DNA from: Pseudomonas sp. R-28-1W-6
GTDB taxonomy: Bacteria; Pseudomonadota; Gammaproteobacteria; Pseudomonadales; Pseudomonadaceae
Length of the DNA stretch: 64,000 bases
Reading direction: 5' to 3'
Assembly: GCF_009799925.1 (NCBI RefSeq)
Contig: NZ_WELK01000002.1
Location: 124,001 to 188,000, forward strand
How positions within the stretch are numbered: position 1 is the first letter of the stretch; every line of letters starts with the position of its first letter. A program made the position numbers and the translations under genes. Shown here piece by piece: positions 26,518 to 36,495 of this stretch. The notes below the pieces were generated by a model. The model was not told where the DNA came from. It saw nothing but the letters and a program-made list of their open reading frames with translations, and did no database searches.

Positions 26518-27432
26518 ATGCGCATCACGTTACTCAAGCCCCTGTTGTCGAGCCTGCTGCTCGTGCTGCTGGCCCCGCAGGCGGTGCAGGCCGCCAAACC
26601 GGAAGGCCAGCTGTTCGAGATCACCGTGGCCGGCAGTACCCGCAGCTACAAGCTGTTCGTACCCGCCAACGCCGGACAGGGCGAACTGCCGCTGATGATC
26701 GTCATGCATGGCGGCCTCGGCAACGCCGACGAGACCGAGCGCACCACCGGCATGAACCGGGTCGCCGCCAGCAACCAGTTCATGGTCGCCTATCCCAACG
26801 GCACCGGCTCGCGCCTGCTGAAGAATCGGCGCACCTGGAATGCCGGCAAGTGCTGCGGCCCGGCCGTCGAGCAGAATGTCGACGACGTGCAGTTCATCCA
26901 CGGCATGCTCGCGGACATCGCCCGCCAGCACCCGTTGGATCGCTCGCGGGTCTATGCCACCGGCATTTCCAATGGCGCGATGATGGCTTACCGCCTGGCC
27001 TGCGAAGCCCCCCAGAACATCGCCGCGATCATCCCGGTGTCCGGCACCCTGGCCCTGAACAGCTGCGCCGGGGCGAAAGGCGTGCCGATCCTGCATATCC
27101 ATGGTTCCAAGGACAGCAACGTGCCCTACGCGGGCGGCATGGGCGAGAACGCGATCGCCGGTGTAGCCCATCGCTCGGTGCCGGAAACCCTGCAGATCAT
27201 GGCCAAGGCCCACGACTGCGGCGGCTCCAGCGAACAGACGCTGCCCGATGGTTCGCAGCTGACCAGCTGGAGCTGCCCGAGCCAGGCGCCCGTGCAGCTG
27301 CGCCTGATCCCCAACGGCGAACATGTCTGGCCGGGGGGCGACAGCCGCCGCAACCGCAAGCTGTACGCCGGCAACTTCTCCGCCAGCCAGGCCGCCTGGG
27401 ACTTCGCCAAGCAGTTCCGCAAGGACCGCTGA
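26518..27432 (+). CDS. Secreted esterase, PHB-depolymerase / LpqC / feruloyl-esterase family
   Basis: A 304-residue protein with an N-terminal signal peptide (charged start, hydrophobic core to about residue 20, cleavage likely near QAVQAA at 21-26). The alpha/beta hydrolase fold of the PHB-depolymerase-like esterase family follows. It has the oxyanion motif MHGGLGNAD, the nucleophile elbow TGISNGA (Ser151), the strand before the acid ([13 protein letters not shown]) and the catalytic His in [10 protein letters not shown] strong ribosome site, GAGGAA, lies six bases before the ATG. Its operon partners make sulfotransferase and PAPS, so it may hydrolyse an ester of the exported product outside the cytoplasm. 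True polyhydroxybutyrate depolymerase activity is not implied. Confidence 0.83.
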   Translation: MRITLLKPLLSSLLLVLLAPQAVQAAKPEGQLFEITVAGSTRSYKLFVPANAGQGELPLMIVMHGGLGNADETERTTGMNRVAASNQFMVAYPNGTGSRLLKNRRTWNAGKCCGPAVEQNVDDVQFIHGMLADIARQHPLDRSRVYATGISNGAMMAYRLACEAPQNIAAIIPVSGTLALNSCAGAKGVPILHIHGSKDSNVPYAGGMGENAIAGVAHRSVPETLQIMAKAHDCGGSSEQTLPDGSQLTSWSCPSQAPVQLRLIPNGEHVWPGGDSRRNRKLYAGNFSASQAAWDFAKQFRKDR

Positions 27433-27499
27433 AGACCGCCGCACACCCCTGACCGATCAATCCGAGCAGTCCCCAGCCATGCACGCAGAGAGCGCCGCC

Positions 27500-28402
27500 A
27501 TGTCGCAACTGACCCATCTCGAACGTCTGGAAGCGGAGAGCATCGATATCTTCCGCGAAGCGGTTTCCGAAACGGAAAACCCGGTGATGCTCTACTCCAT
27601 CGGCAAGGACAGCGCGGTGATGCTGCACCTGGCGCGCAAGGCGTTCCACCCCTCGCCGCCGCCCTTCCCGCTGCTGCATGTGGATACCACCTGGAAATTC
27701 CAGGCCATGTACGCGATGCGCGAGCGCATGGCCCGGGAGTCCGGCATGCAGTTGCTGGTCCACCACAACCCGGAGGCCCGCGAACAGGGAATCAACCCAT
27801 TCAGCCACGGCTCGGCGATGCATACCGACATGTGGAAGACCGAGGGCCTGAAGCAGGCCCTGAACGCCCACAAGTTCGACCTGGCCTTCGGCGGTGCCCG
27901 GCGTGACGAGGAGAAATCGCGGGCCAAGGAGCGCGTGTTCTCCTTCCGCTCCGCCCAGCACCGCTGGGACCCCAAGGCCCAGCGTCCGGAACTGTGGCGC
28001 CTGTACAACGCGCGCAAGCAGCTGGGTGAAAGCATCCGCGCCTTCCCCATCTCCAACTGGACCGAGCTGGACATCTGGCAGTACATCTACCTGGAAGGCA
28101 TCCCGATCGTGCCGCTGTATTTCGCCGACAAACGCCCGGTGGTCGAGCGCGACGGCGTGCTGATCATGGTCGACGACGAGCGCATGCCGCTGCGCGCAGG
28201 CGAAGTACCGCAGCTGCGCAGCGTGCGCTTCCGCACCCTGGGCTGCTACCCGCTGACCGGTGCGGTAGAGTCGCAGGCGGATACTCTGCCTGCCATCATC
28301 CAGGAAATGCTGCTGGCCACCACCAGCGAGCGCCAGGGACGGATCATCGACCACGACAGCAACGGTTCGATGGAGAAGAAGAAAGTCGAGGGCTACTTCT
28401 GA
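27500..28402 (+). CDS. cysD: Sulfate adenylyltransferase subunit 2 (CysD / NodP type)
   Basis: A 300-residue ATP-sulfurylase catalytic subunit that makes APS from ATP and sulfate together with CysN. The PP-loop is [16 protein letters not shown]. Family blocks include [62 protein letters not shown] and a C-terminal [12 protein letters not shown]. The start chosen gives [14 protein letters not shown], the usual family beginning; an ATG at 27479 would add seven residues. Compared from memory with the usual Pseudomonas CysD, the stretch [20 protein letters not shown] is of the other type, seen in NodP and xanthomonad-like enzymes. This suggests an extra, acquired copy serving sulfation. The TGA overlaps the cysN start (TGATG). 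Confidence 0.93.
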   Translation: MSQLTHLERLEAESIDIFREAVSETENPVMLYSIGKDSAVMLHLARKAFHPSPPPFPLLHVDTTWKFQAMYAMRERMARESGMQLLVHHNPEAREQGINPFSHGSAMHTDMWKTEGLKQALNAHKFDLAFGGARRDEEKSRAKERVFSFRSAQHRWDPKAQRPELWRLYNARKQLGESIRAFPISNWTELDIWQYIYLEGIPIVPLYFADKRPVVERDGVLIMVDDERMPLRAGEVPQLRSVRFRTLGCYPLTGAVESQADTLPAIIQEMLLATTSERQGRIIDHDSNGSMEKKKVEGYF

Positions 28403-30303
28403 TGAACGCACATACCCACCTCATCGAAGAGGACATCGAGCAGTATCTCAAGGTGCACCAGCACAAGAGCCTGCTGCGCTTCATCACCTGCGGCAGCGTC
28501 GACGATGGCAAGAGCACGCTGATCGGCCGCCTGCTGTATGACGCCAAGGCGCTGCTGGAAGACCAGTTGAGTGCCCTGGCAAGCGACTCGAAGCGAGCCG
28601 GCACCCAGGGTGGCGAACTGGACTTCGCCCTGCTGGTCGACGGCCTGTCCGCCGAGCGCGAACAGGGCATCACCATCGATGTGGCCTACCGCTTCTTCGC
28701 CACCGACAAGCGCAAGTTCATCGTCGCCGACACCCCCGGCCACGAGCAGTACACCCGCAACATGGTCACCGGCGCCTCGACCGCCGACCTGGCGGTGATC
28801 CTGATCGACGCGCGCAAAGGCGTGCTGACCCAGACCCGCCGCCACAGCTACCTGGTCTCCCTGCTGGGGATCAAGCGCGTGGTGTTGGCGATCAACAAGC
28901 TGGATATGGTCGGCTACTCGCAGGAAGTCTTCGAACAGATCGACGCCGACTACCGCGCCTTCGCCAGCAAGCTCGGCCTCGAGCATATCCAGAGCATTCC
29001 GCTGTCGGCCCTGCGCGGCGACAACATGACCGGCGCCAGCGGCAATACGCCCTGGTACAGCGGCCCGAGCCTGATCCAGCACCTGGAGACGGTGCCCATC
29101 GACGACGCCCAGGAACATGCACCACTGCGCATGCCGGTGCAGTGGGTGAACCGGCCCAACCTGGATTTCCGCGGTTTTTCCGGGCGCATCCTCGGCGGCA
29201 GCGTGCGTCCCGGTGACGCCATCCGCGTGCTGCCCTCGGGCAAGCTCAGCACGGTGGCACGTATCGTCACCCTGGGCGGCGACCTGGCGCAGGCCAGTAG
29301 CGGCCAGTCGGTCACCCTGACCTTGTGCGACGAAATCGACATCAGCCGTGGCGACGTGATCGCCAGCGCCGACGCGCCACCGGCCGTGGCCGACCAGTTC
29401 GAGACCACCGTGGTGTGGATGTCCGAGCAGCCGCTGCTGCCTGGCCGCACCTATCTGGTGAAGCTGGGCGCCAGCACCCTGGGCGCCACCCTGAGCCCGC
29501 CCAAGTACCAGATCGAGGTCAACAGCCTCGACCATCTGCCGGCCAAGAGCCTGGCGCTGAACGAGATCGGCGTCTGCACCCTGAGCCTGGACCGCGCCAC
29601 GGCCTTCGACCCCTACGCGGAAAATCGCGACATGGGCAGCTTCATCGTCATCGACCGCTACAGCAACCAGACGGTCGGCGCCGGCATGCTGCACTTCGCC
29701 CTGCGCCGCTCGCAGAACATCCACTGGCAGGCGCTGGAAGTCGACAAGCAGGCCCGTGGCCGCCTCAACGGCCACCAACCCTGCGTGCTCTGGCTGACCG
29801 GCCTGTCCGGGGCAGGCAAGTCGACCATCGCCAACCTGCTGGAACGACGCCTGCACGCGATGGGCGCGCATACCTACCTGCTCGATGGCGACAATGTCCG
29901 TCACGGGCTGAACAAGGACCTGGGCTTCACCGCCGCGGACCGGGTCGAGAATATCCGCCGCATCGGCGAAGTCTCGAAGTTGATGGTGGATGCCGGCCTG
30001 ATCGTGATCAGTGCCTTTATCTCACCCTTTCGTTCCGAACGCGAACTGGCGCGTAACTTGGTCGAAGCCGGCGAATTCATCGAGGTATTTGTCGATACAC
30101 CATTGGCCGAAGTGGAAAGACGCGACCCCAAGGGTTTGTACAAGAAAGCCCGGCGCGGCGAACTGAAGAACTTCACCGGGATCGACTCCCCCTATGAAGC
30201 GCCGCAAGCAGCGGAGATTCATATTGAAACCAGCCGCTACAGTGCCGAACAGGCCGCCGACTATATAGTTGAACAACTGCGCAAACGTGGCCTGGTGCAC
30301 TGA
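28402..30303 (+). CDS. cysNC: CysN-CysC fusion: ATP sulfurylase GTPase subunit plus APS kinase (NodQ type)
   Basis: A 633-residue bifunctional protein. The N-terminal GTPase has [21 protein letters not shown] and NKLDM and drives APS formation with CysD. It is followed by two beta-barrel domains (to about residue 440). The C-terminal APS kinase begins near residue 458, with P-loop GLSGAGKST (about 467-475), [17 protein letters not shown] and [16 protein letters not shown]; it phosphorylates APS to PAPS. Pseudomonads are known to reduce APS directly for assimilation, so PAPS is chiefly needed for sulfation. Placing this fusion in one operon with a sulfotransferase, as in rhizobial nodPQ with nodH, supports a dedicated PAPS supply. 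It is the last gene of the plus-strand operon. Confidence 0.94.
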   Translation: MNAHTHLIEEDIEQYLKVHQHKSLLRFITCGSVDDGKSTLIGRLLYDAKALLEDQLSALASDSKRAGTQGGELDFALLVDGLSAEREQGITIDVAYRFFATDKRKFIVADTPGHEQYTRNMVTGASTADLAVILIDARKGVLTQTRRHSYLVSLLGIKRVVLAINKLDMVGYSQEVFEQIDADYRAFASKLGLEHIQSIPLSALRGDNMTGASGNTPWYSGPSLIQHLETVPIDDAQEHAPLRMPVQWVNRPNLDFRGFSGRILGGSVRPGDAIRVLPSGKLSTVARIVTLGGDLAQASSGQSVTLTLCDEIDISRGDVIASADAPPAVADQFETTVVWMSEQPLLPGRTYLVKLGASTLGATLSPPKYQIEVNSLDHLPAKSLALNEIGVCTLSLDRATAFDPYAENRDMGSFIVIDRYSNQTVGAGMLHFALRRSQNIHWQALEVDKQARGRLNGHQPCVLWLTGLSGAGKSTIANLLERRLHAMGAHTYLLDGDNVRHGLNKDLGFTAADRVENIRRIGEVSKLMVDAGLIVISAFISPFRSERELARNLVEAGEFIEVFVDTPLAEVERRDPKGLYKKARRGELKNFTGIDSPYEAPQAAEIHIETSRYSAEQAADYIVEQLRKRGLVH

Positions 30304-30474
30304 GGAGCACAGCAGTCGGACCTCGCGGGGGCCCGGAGCAGCGCAGGCGCCCCCGCACGCCCGAACAGACGCGTTGCAGGCAGAGTTTTCTGCCGACCCG
30401 GTCAATTTAATTGGAACCGATCGGGATTGCGGCGTTCCCAGATAAACACGCGGCAAAATACCGCCCGGTAATAT

Positions 30475-30503
30475 CTGGCAAATATGAAGTGGCAAGTTAT
30501 AAT
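30475..30503 (+). promoter_or_regulatory. Possible sigma-70 promoter for the small gene at 30658
   Basis: In the 354-bp gene-free stretch 30304-30657, a perfect TATAAT lies at 30498-30503. CTGGCA (four of six matches to TTGACA) lies at 30475-30480, 17 bases upstream. No other feature was recognised in this stretch, which is relatively A/T-rich between 30405 and 30540. Confidence 0.45.
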
Positions 30504-30657
30504 CGGCTCGCGCATTGCAGCAGCAATACTTTGTTGCAATGGCCTCGGCTCAAGCAGAGCCCTTCTCGCCGGTTGAAAACCTTCTACGGGTGACAACATA
30601 AGCCCATATCCGACGAGCCCAGCCAATTTGGCGATCAGCAACATTCTGGATAATCAC

Positions 30658-30852
30658 GTGACGAAAGATGAACTGCGCGCGGAACTAGAGCGTCAGGCAC
30701 AACGTTACAAGGATGTATACGGCGGAGAAGTCATTACCTACGCCGCTCAACCGGACCCCGAGCGCAAACCCTGGCGCAAGAAACCCAGCCTGCTCGACCA
30801 GGCATTCCAGCAAGAACTGCACAAGATCGAACAAGCCCGCGAAAGCGAGTGA
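30658..30852 (+). CDS. Small conserved hypothetical protein
   Basis: A 64-residue charged protein beginning (V/M)[18 protein letters not shown] and containing [20 protein letters not shown], then a helical Gln/Glu-rich end. There is no membrane segment or signal peptide. A GTG start at 30658 (with GGA seven bases upstream) gives the most natural N-terminus; a TTG ten codons earlier would also be in frame. The [23 protein letters not shown] pattern is familiar from small conserved proteins of pseudomonads, but no function is known to me. It has its own likely promoter and a hairpin behind it, so it is probably monocistronic and separate from the cysNC operon. Confidence 0.7.
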   Translation: MTKDELRAELERQAQRYKDVYGGEVITYAAQPDPERKPWRKKPSLLDQAFQQELHKIEQARESE

Positions 30853-30900
30853 GCCGAGTCGGAACCCTAGCCTCTGCCCCACCGAACAGTCGGCAAAATA

Positions 30901-30920
30901 AAGGCGCCACTCGGCGCCTT
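30901..30920 (-). terminator. Rho-independent terminator between convergent genes
   Basis: AAGGCGCC, ACTC, GGCGCCTT forms an eight-base-pair stem. Read on the minus strand it is followed by TATTTT, so it best serves the HerA-like gene ending at 30940. On the plus strand the following bases (CATTCTC) are a weaker terminator for the small gene. Confidence 0.75.
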
Positions 30921-30939
30921 CATTCTCGGACTGAGCCAC

Positions 30940-32436
30940 TCAGCGCCGTTTGCCGCCGAGCAGCGAGCCCATCAGGCCACGCACCAGTTGCCGACCGATC
31001 TGATTGGCGGCCTGGCGCACCGCGGTTTTCATCACCTGACTGGCGAGGCTGCCGAGCAGTTCGCCGGCCATGCCGCCCAGACCGGAAGTGTCGCCCGACT
31101 TGTCGGCGGCCTTGGGCTGTTCGACAGGAGCCTCGGCCGACTGCTGCTGGGCTCGCGCCATGAGCATTTCATAGGCCGACTCGCGATCCACCGCCTTGTC
31201 ATAGCGCCCGGCTTGCGGCGAGGCGCGCAGCAGTGCGGCCCGCTCGCCTTCGCTCAGCGGACCGATGCGCGACTGCGGCGGAGCAATCGCCACCCGCTGC
31301 ACCGTGGCCGGTGTGCCTTTTTCTTCGAGGGTGCCAACCAGGGCCTCGCCGATGCCCAGCTCGGTGAGCACGGTGAGGCAGTCGAACTCGGGATTGGGGC
31401 GAAAGCCGTCGGCCACCGCACGCAGGGATTTCTGCTCCTTGGTGGTGAAGGCGCGCAAGCCGTGCTGGATACGCAGGCCCAGCTGGGCCAGCACGTCATC
31501 GGGCAGGTCGCCGGGGGACTGGGTGACGAAATAGACCCCGACGCCCTTGGAGCGGATCAGCCGAACCACCTGCTCCAGGCGCTCCTGCAAGGCCCTGGGG
31601 GTATCGGCAAACAGCAGGTGCGCCTCGTCGAAGAACAGCGCCAGCACCGGCTTTTCCGCATCGCCACGCTCGGGCAGCTGCTCGAACAGTTCGGCCAGCA
31701 ACCACAGCAGGAAAGTCGCATAGACCTTGGGCGCCTCGTGCACCAGCTGGCTGGCATCGAGCAGGTGGATACGGCCACGGCCATCGCCGTCCAGGCGCAG
31801 GATGTCCTCGAGTTGCAGCGCCGGCTCGCCGAACAGCGCCTCGGCGCCCTGCTGTTCGAGCGTGGCCAGGCGGCGCAGCAGGGCCTGAGCCGAGGCGCCG
31901 GCAAACAGGGCGCGGTCCTCGCCGAGTAGCTCGGGGTGATCCTTGAGGTGGTTGAGCAATGCCTTGAGGTCTTTCAGATCGAGCAGCAGCAGACCTTCGC
32001 GGTCGGCCACCTGGAAGGCGGCATAGAGGGCCGCCTGCTGACTGTCGCTCAGCTCCAGCAGGTTGGCCAGCAGCAACGGCCCCATTTCGCTGAGCGTGGT
32101 GCGCAGCGGATGACCACTGCGACCGGCCACATCCCACAGTGTCACCGGATAGGCCTGCGGCTGATGGTTCAGCCAGGGCATGCCGGCAATCCGCTCGGCC
32201 ACCTTGCCTTGCGGGTTGCCTGCGGCGCCGAGACCACAGAGGTCGCCCTTGATGTCGGCGGCAAATACCGCCACGCCGGCATCGCTGAACAGTTCGGCAA
32301 GCCGCTGCAGGGTCACCGTCTTGCCGGTGCCGGTGGCGCCGGCCACCAGGCCGTGGCGATTGGTCAGGCGCAGCGCCTGGCTTACGGGCCGTCCCTGCGG
32401 ATCGGCACCCAGTACAAATGCATCGGAAGCAGGCAT
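30940..32436 (-). CDS. HerA-like ATPase (DUF853 / YjgR family)
   Basis: A 498-residue P-loop ATPase. Walker A is GATGTGKTVTLQ near residue 33; Walker B-like LALFFDEAHLLFAD is near residue 270. The family blocks ADIKGDLCGLG, RSKGVGVYFVTQSPGDLPDDVL and LGLRIQHGLRAFTTKEQK match the DUF853/YjgR group of HerA/FtsK-like helicases. The C-terminus (about 440-498) is a Gly/Ala-rich tail that ends with a Lys/Arg-rich stretch (LLGGKRR). No nuclease gene (NurA, Sir2 or similar) is adjacent, so this looks like the widespread housekeeping form rather than a defence module. The biological role is unknown. It is divergent from the chemoreceptor gene. Confidence 0.87.
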   Translation of the reverse strand: MPASDAFVLGADPQGRPVSQALRLTNRHGLVAGATGTGKTVTLQRLAELFSDAGVAVFAADIKGDLCGLGAAGNPQGKVAERIAGMPWLNHQPQAYPVTLWDVAGRSGHPLRTTLSEMGPLLLANLLELSDSQQAALYAAFQVADREGLLLLDLKDLKALLNHLKDHPELLGEDRALFAGASAQALLRRLATLEQQGAEALFGEPALQLEDILRLDGDGRGRIHLLDASQLVHEAPKVYATFLLWLLAELFEQLPERGDAEKPVLALFFDEAHLLFADTPRALQERLEQVVRLIRSKGVGVYFVTQSPGDLPDDVLAQLGLRIQHGLRAFTTKEQKSLRAVADGFRPNPEFDCLTVLTELGIGEALVGTLEEKGTPATVQRVAIAPPQSRIGPLSEGERAALLRASPQAGRYDKAVDRESAYEMLMARAQQQSAEAPVEQPKAADKSGDTSGLGGMAGELLGSLASQVMKTAVRQAANQIGRQLVRGLMGSLLGGKRR

Positions 32437-32567
32437 CTTGCCATCCCTCGGGCTAAAGCTTTACTGCATAGAGGTCGTTATAAGCGGTGTACAGCACGGT
32501 TCAGGTGAAAACCACCTGCCGCTAATAATTAAAGACTGCTGCCAGAACTCACCGGACGCAAGCAACC

Positions 32568-34445
32568 ATGACCCAGAATCTGAAGTTCAGCCACAAGATC
32601 CTTATCGCCGCCTCATTGGTGGTGATTGCGGCTTTTTCCCTGTTCACCCTCTACAACGACTACCTGCAGCGCAATGTGATCAAGGCCGATCTGGAAAGTG
32701 AATTGCACAGCCTGGGGGCGGTCACCGCCAGCAACATCCAGAACTGGCTGTCCGGGCGAATCCTGCTGGTGGAGAACGTCGCCCAGTCGATTGACAGCGC
32801 CACCACTGCGGACAGCCTGGCGAGTACCCTGGAACGCCGCAGCCTGGCGTCGACCTTCGCCTTCACCTACCTGGGTGCGGCCGACGGCAGCTTCACCATG
32901 CGCCCGCAAGACGAGATGCCGGCCGACTACGACCCGCGCACCCGCCCTTGGTACAAGGACGCCATGGCGGCCGGCGGTTCGACCCTGACCGAGCCCTATG
33001 TCGACGCCGCCACCAGCGAGCTGATCATCACCATCGCCACCCCGGCCGGCAGTGCCGGGGTGGTCGGCGGCGATCTCAGCCTGAATACCCTGGTCGAGAT
33101 CATCAACTCGCTGGACTTCAACGGCATGGGCTATGCCTTCCTGGTCAGCGCGGACGGCAAGATCCTGGTGCACCCGAACAAGGACCTGGTGATGAAATCG
33201 CTCACCGAGGTCTACCCGAAGAACACCCCGCAGGTCAGCAGCGGCTTCAGCGAGGCCGAACTGGATGGCACCCCGCGCCTGCTCACCTTCACCCCGGTCA
33301 AGGGCCTGCCCTCGGTCAACTGGTACGTCGGCCTGTCCATCGACAAGGACAAGGCCTATGCCCCCCTCAATGAGTTCCGCGCCTCGGCGATCATCGCCAC
33401 GGTGATCGCGGTGGTCCTCATCATGCTCCTGCTGAGCATGCTGATCCGCGTGCTGATGCAGCCGCTGCATGTGATGGGTCGCGCCATGCAGGATATCGCC
33501 CAGGGCGAGGGCGACCTGACCAAGCGCCTGGCCATCCACTCGCAGGACGAGTTCGGCCGACTGGCCAGCTCATTCAACCAGTTCGTCGAGCGCATCCACG
33601 CCTCGATCCGCGAGGTATCCTCGGCCACCCAGCAGGTCAACGAAGTGGCCAAGCTGGTGGTCAACGCCTCCAACTCGTCGATGGTCAACTCGGACGAACA
33701 GGCCAACCGCACCAATAGCGTGGCCGCGGCGATCAACCAACTGGGCGCCGCCGCCCAGGAAATCGCGCGCAATGCCGCGCAGGCCTCGCATCAGGCCTCC
33801 GACGCTCGCCGCCTGGCCGAGGATGGCAGCCAGGTGCTGGAGAAGACCATTGCCGCCATGAACGAGCTGTCGAACAAGATCAGCGACTCCAGCGGCAACA
33901 TCGAGAAGCTCAATGGCAAGACGGTCGACATCGGCCAGATCCTCGAAGTGATCAAGAGCATCTCCGAGCAGACCAACCTGCTGGCCCTCAACGCGGCGAT
34001 CGAGGCGGCGCGTGCCGGTGAAGCCGGCCGCGGCTTCGCCGTGGTGGCCGACGAGGTGCGCAACCTGGCCCACCGGACCCAGGAGTCGGCCCAGGAAATC
34101 CAGAAGATGATCGAGGAGCTGCAGGTCGATGCCCGCGACTCGGTCAGCACCATGACCGAGAGCCAGCGCTACAGCGCGGACAGCGTCGCCATCGCCAACC
34201 AGGCAGGCGAACGCCTGGGCAGCGTGACCCAGCGCATCGGCGAGATCGACGGCATGAACCAGTCGGTCGCCACCGCCACCGAGGAGCAGACCGCGGTGGT
34301 GGACTCGCTGAACATGGACATCACCGAAATCAACACCCTCAACCAGGAAGGCGTGGAAAACCTGCAGGCCACCCTGCGCGCCTGCGGTGACCTGGAACAG
34401 CAGGCAACGCGCCTGAAGCACCTGGTGGACAGCTTCCGCATCTGA
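32568..34445 (+). CDS. pctA: Methyl-accepting chemotaxis protein, PctA/PctB-type amino acid receptor
   Basis: A 625-residue chemoreceptor. TM1 is at about residues 11-28. The periplasmic dCache domain (about 35-275) carries [27 protein letters not shown] and VVGGDLSL. These match the amino-acid-binding dCache motif (Arg, Trp and Tyr, then Tyr and Asp). TM2 is at about 278-300, HAMP at about 300-355. The signalling hairpin tip is [33 protein letters not shown]. The sequence from LYNDYLQRN through the C-terminal [13 protein letters not shown] closely resembles P. aeruginosa PctA from memory, and the position beside purU and mvaT also fits. Only one pct copy is present here, so the exact orthologue (A, B or C) is uncertain. 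Confidence 0.88.
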   Translation: MTQNLKFSHKILIAASLVVIAAFSLFTLYNDYLQRNVIKADLESELHSLGAVTASNIQNWLSGRILLVENVAQSIDSATTADSLASTLERRSLASTFAFTYLGAADGSFTMRPQDEMPADYDPRTRPWYKDAMAAGGSTLTEPYVDAATSELIITIATPAGSAGVVGGDLSLNTLVEIINSLDFNGMGYAFLVSADGKILVHPNKDLVMKSLTEVYPKNTPQVSSGFSEAELDGTPRLLTFTPVKGLPSVNWYVGLSIDKDKAYAPLNEFRASAIIATVIAVVLIMLLLSMLIRVLMQPLHVMGRAMQDIAQGEGDLTKRLAIHSQDEFGRLASSFNQFVERIHASIREVSSATQQVNEVAKLVVNASNSSMVNSDEQANRTNSVAAAINQLGAAAQEIARNAAQASHQASDARRLAEDGSQVLEKTIAAMNELSNKISDSSGNIEKLNGKTVDIGQILEVIKSISEQTNLLALNAAIEAARAGEAGRGFAVVADEVRNLAHRTQESAQEIQKMIEELQVDARDSVSTMTESQRYSADSVAIANQAGERLGSVTQRIGEIDGMNQSVATATEEQTAVVDSLNMDITEINTLNQEGVENLQATLRACGDLEQQATRLKHLVDSFRI

Positions 34446-34451
34446 AACCGC

Positions 34452-34655
34452 CTACTTCTCAGGCGCAGGCCGCTCCTGCGCCCGAGCGGGCCCGCCCGGC
34501 GGCGTGCCCTCCTGCAGCCGCGACCACAGCTCGGCGGCACCGGGAAACTCGGTGCCATCCTCCTCGCTCAAGGCATCCGGATCATAACGACTGGTACAGC
34601 CCTCCCCCAGCGTGGCTGGCGGATGGGCCGTGCCTGGCTTGCGTGAATGCGACAT
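34452..34655 (-). CDS. Small hypothetical protein
   Basis: A 67-residue hydrophilic protein starting MSHSRKPGTAHPPATLGEG, with CTSRYDPDALSEEDGTEFPG in the middle and a Pro/Gly/Ala/Glu-rich end. There is no membrane segment, signal peptide or known domain. The start is supported by GAGG eight bases upstream. The open frame extends further upstream, but that part overlaps the CBS gene in another frame and looks non-coding. It follows the CBS-domain gene by 19 bases on the same strand and may share its transcript. Confidence 0.55.
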   Translation of the reverse strand: MSHSRKPGTAHPPATLGEGCTSRYDPDALSEEDGTEFPGAAELWSRLQEGTPPGGPARAQERPAPEK

Positions 34656-34674
34656 ACCGCTACCTCGACCTGTT

Positions 34675-35100
34675 TCAACCCTCGGAGCGCCGCCCCGGCT
34701 CGTGCTGGGCGAACTGTTTGACCGCGCGCAGCACATCCTGACAGCCGATCTGCCCGAGCAGCCGGCCTTCGGCGACCACCGGCAAATGGCTGTGACCGCC
34801 ATGCAGCAAGCGCTCGGCCACCTCGATCACGCTGAGGTCGGCCGCCACCGTTTCCACCCGCGTGGTCATGCAGGCGCTGACCGTGCCGCCGGTTTCCTCG
34901 AAATAGGCGCCGGAAAGGATCCCGCGCAGGCAATCGATCTCCGTCAGCAGACCGATCAGAGCGCCCTGCTCATCGATGACCGGGGCAGCCGAGATACGGT
35001 GTTCGAGAAGCAGATCGATAGCCGTATACAGGTCCGTATCGGCATGGAAAGTGAGCTGGTGCGTGGCCATGTAGTCCCGCACCCTGATCGACTTGAGCAT
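34675..35100 (-). CDS. CBS-domain pair protein
   Basis: A 141-residue protein made almost entirely of two CBS motifs. The first is VRDYMATHQLTFHADTDL with ISAAPVIDEQGALIGLLTEIDCLR. The second is VSACMTTRVETVAADLSVIEVA with HSHLPVVAEGRLLGQIGCQDVLR. Such stand-alone pairs (Bateman modules) bind adenosine nucleotides and regulate partner enzymes. No catalytic domain is attached. It lies 48 bases after purU on the same strand, so co-transcription with purU is plausible. The ligand and partner are unknown. Confidence 0.88.
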   Translation of the reverse strand: MLKSIRVRDYMATHQLTFHADTDLYTAIDLLLEHRISAAPVIDEQGALIGLLTEIDCLRGILSGAYFEETGGTVSACMTTRVETVAADLSVIEVAERLLHGGHSHLPVVAEGRLLGQIGCQDVLRAVKQFAQHEPGRRSEG

Positions 35101-35148
35101 CGCTGAACGCCTCCGCCGCGGCAGACCCGGGGCGCCCGGCGACTGGAG

Positions 35149-36000
35149 TCAGTCGAACACCACCGTCTTGTTGTCGTGTACCAGTACCCGGTCTTCCAAG
35201 TGATAGCGTAGCCCACGGGCGAGGGTCATCTTCTCCACATCCCGACCGAGGCGGACCATGGTTTCGATGCTGTCGCGATGGCTGACGCGCACCACGTCCT
35301 GCTCGATGATGGGGCCGGCATCCAGCTCCTCGGTCACATAGTGGCAGGTGGCGCCGATCAGCTTGACGCCACGCAGCGAAGCCTGGTGGTAGGGCTTGGC
35401 GCCGACGAACGACGGCAGGAAGCTGTGATGGATGTTGATCACCCGGCCGGCGAAATCCTTGCACAGCTGCGGCGGCAGGATTTGCATGTAGCGCGCCAGC
35501 ACAACGGCATCGGCATCGCACTGGCCGACCAGACGCGCCACTTCGGCGAAAGCCGGGGCCTTGTCCTTGGGATCGACCGGCACGTGATGGAAGGGGATGT
35601 CGTGCCATTCGACCATGCTGCGCAGGTCGTCATGGTTGGAGATGACGCAGGGGATGTCGCAATCCAGCTCGTCGCTGTGCCAGCGGTGCAGCAGGTCGGC
35701 CAGGCAGTGCGACTCGCGACTGGCCATCAGCACCACGCGCTTCTTCTGTGCGGAATCGGTCACCCGCCATTCCATGGAGAACTCGCGGGCAATCGGGGCG
35801 AATGCCTGGCGAAAACCGTCGAGATCGAACGGCAACGAGTCGGCGCGAATCTCATGGCGCATGAAGAACCAGCCACTCTGGTTATCCGAGTGGTGGCTGG
35901 CTTCGCTGATCCAGCCATTATAGGTGGCCAGGAAATTACTGACTTTGGCAACGATGCCAACGCCGTCCGGGCAGGCGATGACCAGCCGAAAAGTGCGCAT
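35149..36000 (-). CDS. purU: Formyltetrahydrofolate deformylase
   Basis: A 283-residue enzyme that hydrolyses 10-formyl-tetrahydrofolate to tetrahydrofolate and formate. Residues 1-80 form an ACT domain (RLVIACPDGVGIVAKVSNFLA). The formyltransferase fold follows, with VISNHDDL, ARYMQILPP, the catalytic Asn/His region VINIHHSFLPSF and the catalytic Asp in EELDAGPIIEQDVVRV. The length matches the PurU family. Its place between the pct-type chemoreceptor and mvaT matches the order in P. aeruginosa from memory. It keeps one-carbon folate pools and formate supply in balance. Confidence 0.95.
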   Translation of the reverse strand: MRTFRLVIACPDGVGIVAKVSNFLATYNGWISEASHHSDNQSGWFFMRHEIRADSLPFDLDGFRQAFAPIAREFSMEWRVTDSAQKKRVVLMASRESHCLADLLHRWHSDELDCDIPCVISNHDDLRSMVEWHDIPFHHVPVDPKDKAPAFAEVARLVGQCDADAVVLARYMQILPPQLCKDFAGRVINIHHSFLPSFVGAKPYHQASLRGVKLIGATCHYVTEELDAGPIIEQDVVRVSHRDSIETMVRLGRDVEKMTLARGLRYHLEDRVLVHDNKTVVFD

Positions 36001-36495
36001 GATGGGAAACTCCAGAAACTTCGCGAGGGCGCCATTCTAGCCAGAGCGGGGGAAAACTTCAGTATCTGCCTGGCCAGGCCAAATCACCTGGAACCAGCCG
36101 GACAAACCACCACCGGGCAAGCGCTCGGCTTGCGCAGGCATATGGCAGGCCTCAGGGCAGTATCCAGCTGCCGCGTTCTCGGGACAAACTTGCCCCCGAC
36201 GAGCCGCAACCGGTGGCGTAATCCGCCGACCGATAAGTGCTGGCGCGCAAAAACTTGCACAATCGCCAACTTGCAGGGGTGCAGTTAATCCGTCACCCGG
36301 CGACATGAACATATGAAACTGCGATCGGCAGCCGGCATTGCCGCAGTCATGCCGTTATCCCCGAAAAGGCCCCGGACATATATTCCACAAAATAATTTCG
36401 GCAAAACTTTTCCAACGTATTTACTTGCCTGCAAGCGCCTGTCTATTATTACCTTCAGTCCATCTCGTATCCGCCCCCTATCAAGGTAGAGCACA
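36001..36495. other. Intergenic region between purU and mvaT
   Basis: A 495-bp stretch separating divergent purU and mvaT. No supported gene was found. The left part (36050-36300) is GC-rich and without clear signals. The right part (about 36355-36470) is distinctly A/T-rich, with several T and A runs, as expected for the mvaT promoter and for MvaT binding to its own upstream DNA. A possible -10 TATTAT lies at 36444-36449, but no good -35 is at the right distance. Confidence 0.5.

Noticed and set aside
3631..30303. Genomic island with integrase, tRNA target or terminal repeats
   Set aside because: No integrase, transposase, tRNA gene or flanking direct repeats were seen. Transfer of the cluster can only be argued from gene content.
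30940..32436. HerA-like ATPase as part of an antiphage defence system
   Set aside because: No Sir2, NurA, DUF4297 or other effector gene is adjacent. Neighbours are core genes and the sequence matches the housekeeping DUF853 group.
36037..36312. 91-codon minus-strand frame between purU and mvaT
   Set aside because: No ribosome site, no domain, and it covers DNA expected to hold control regions.
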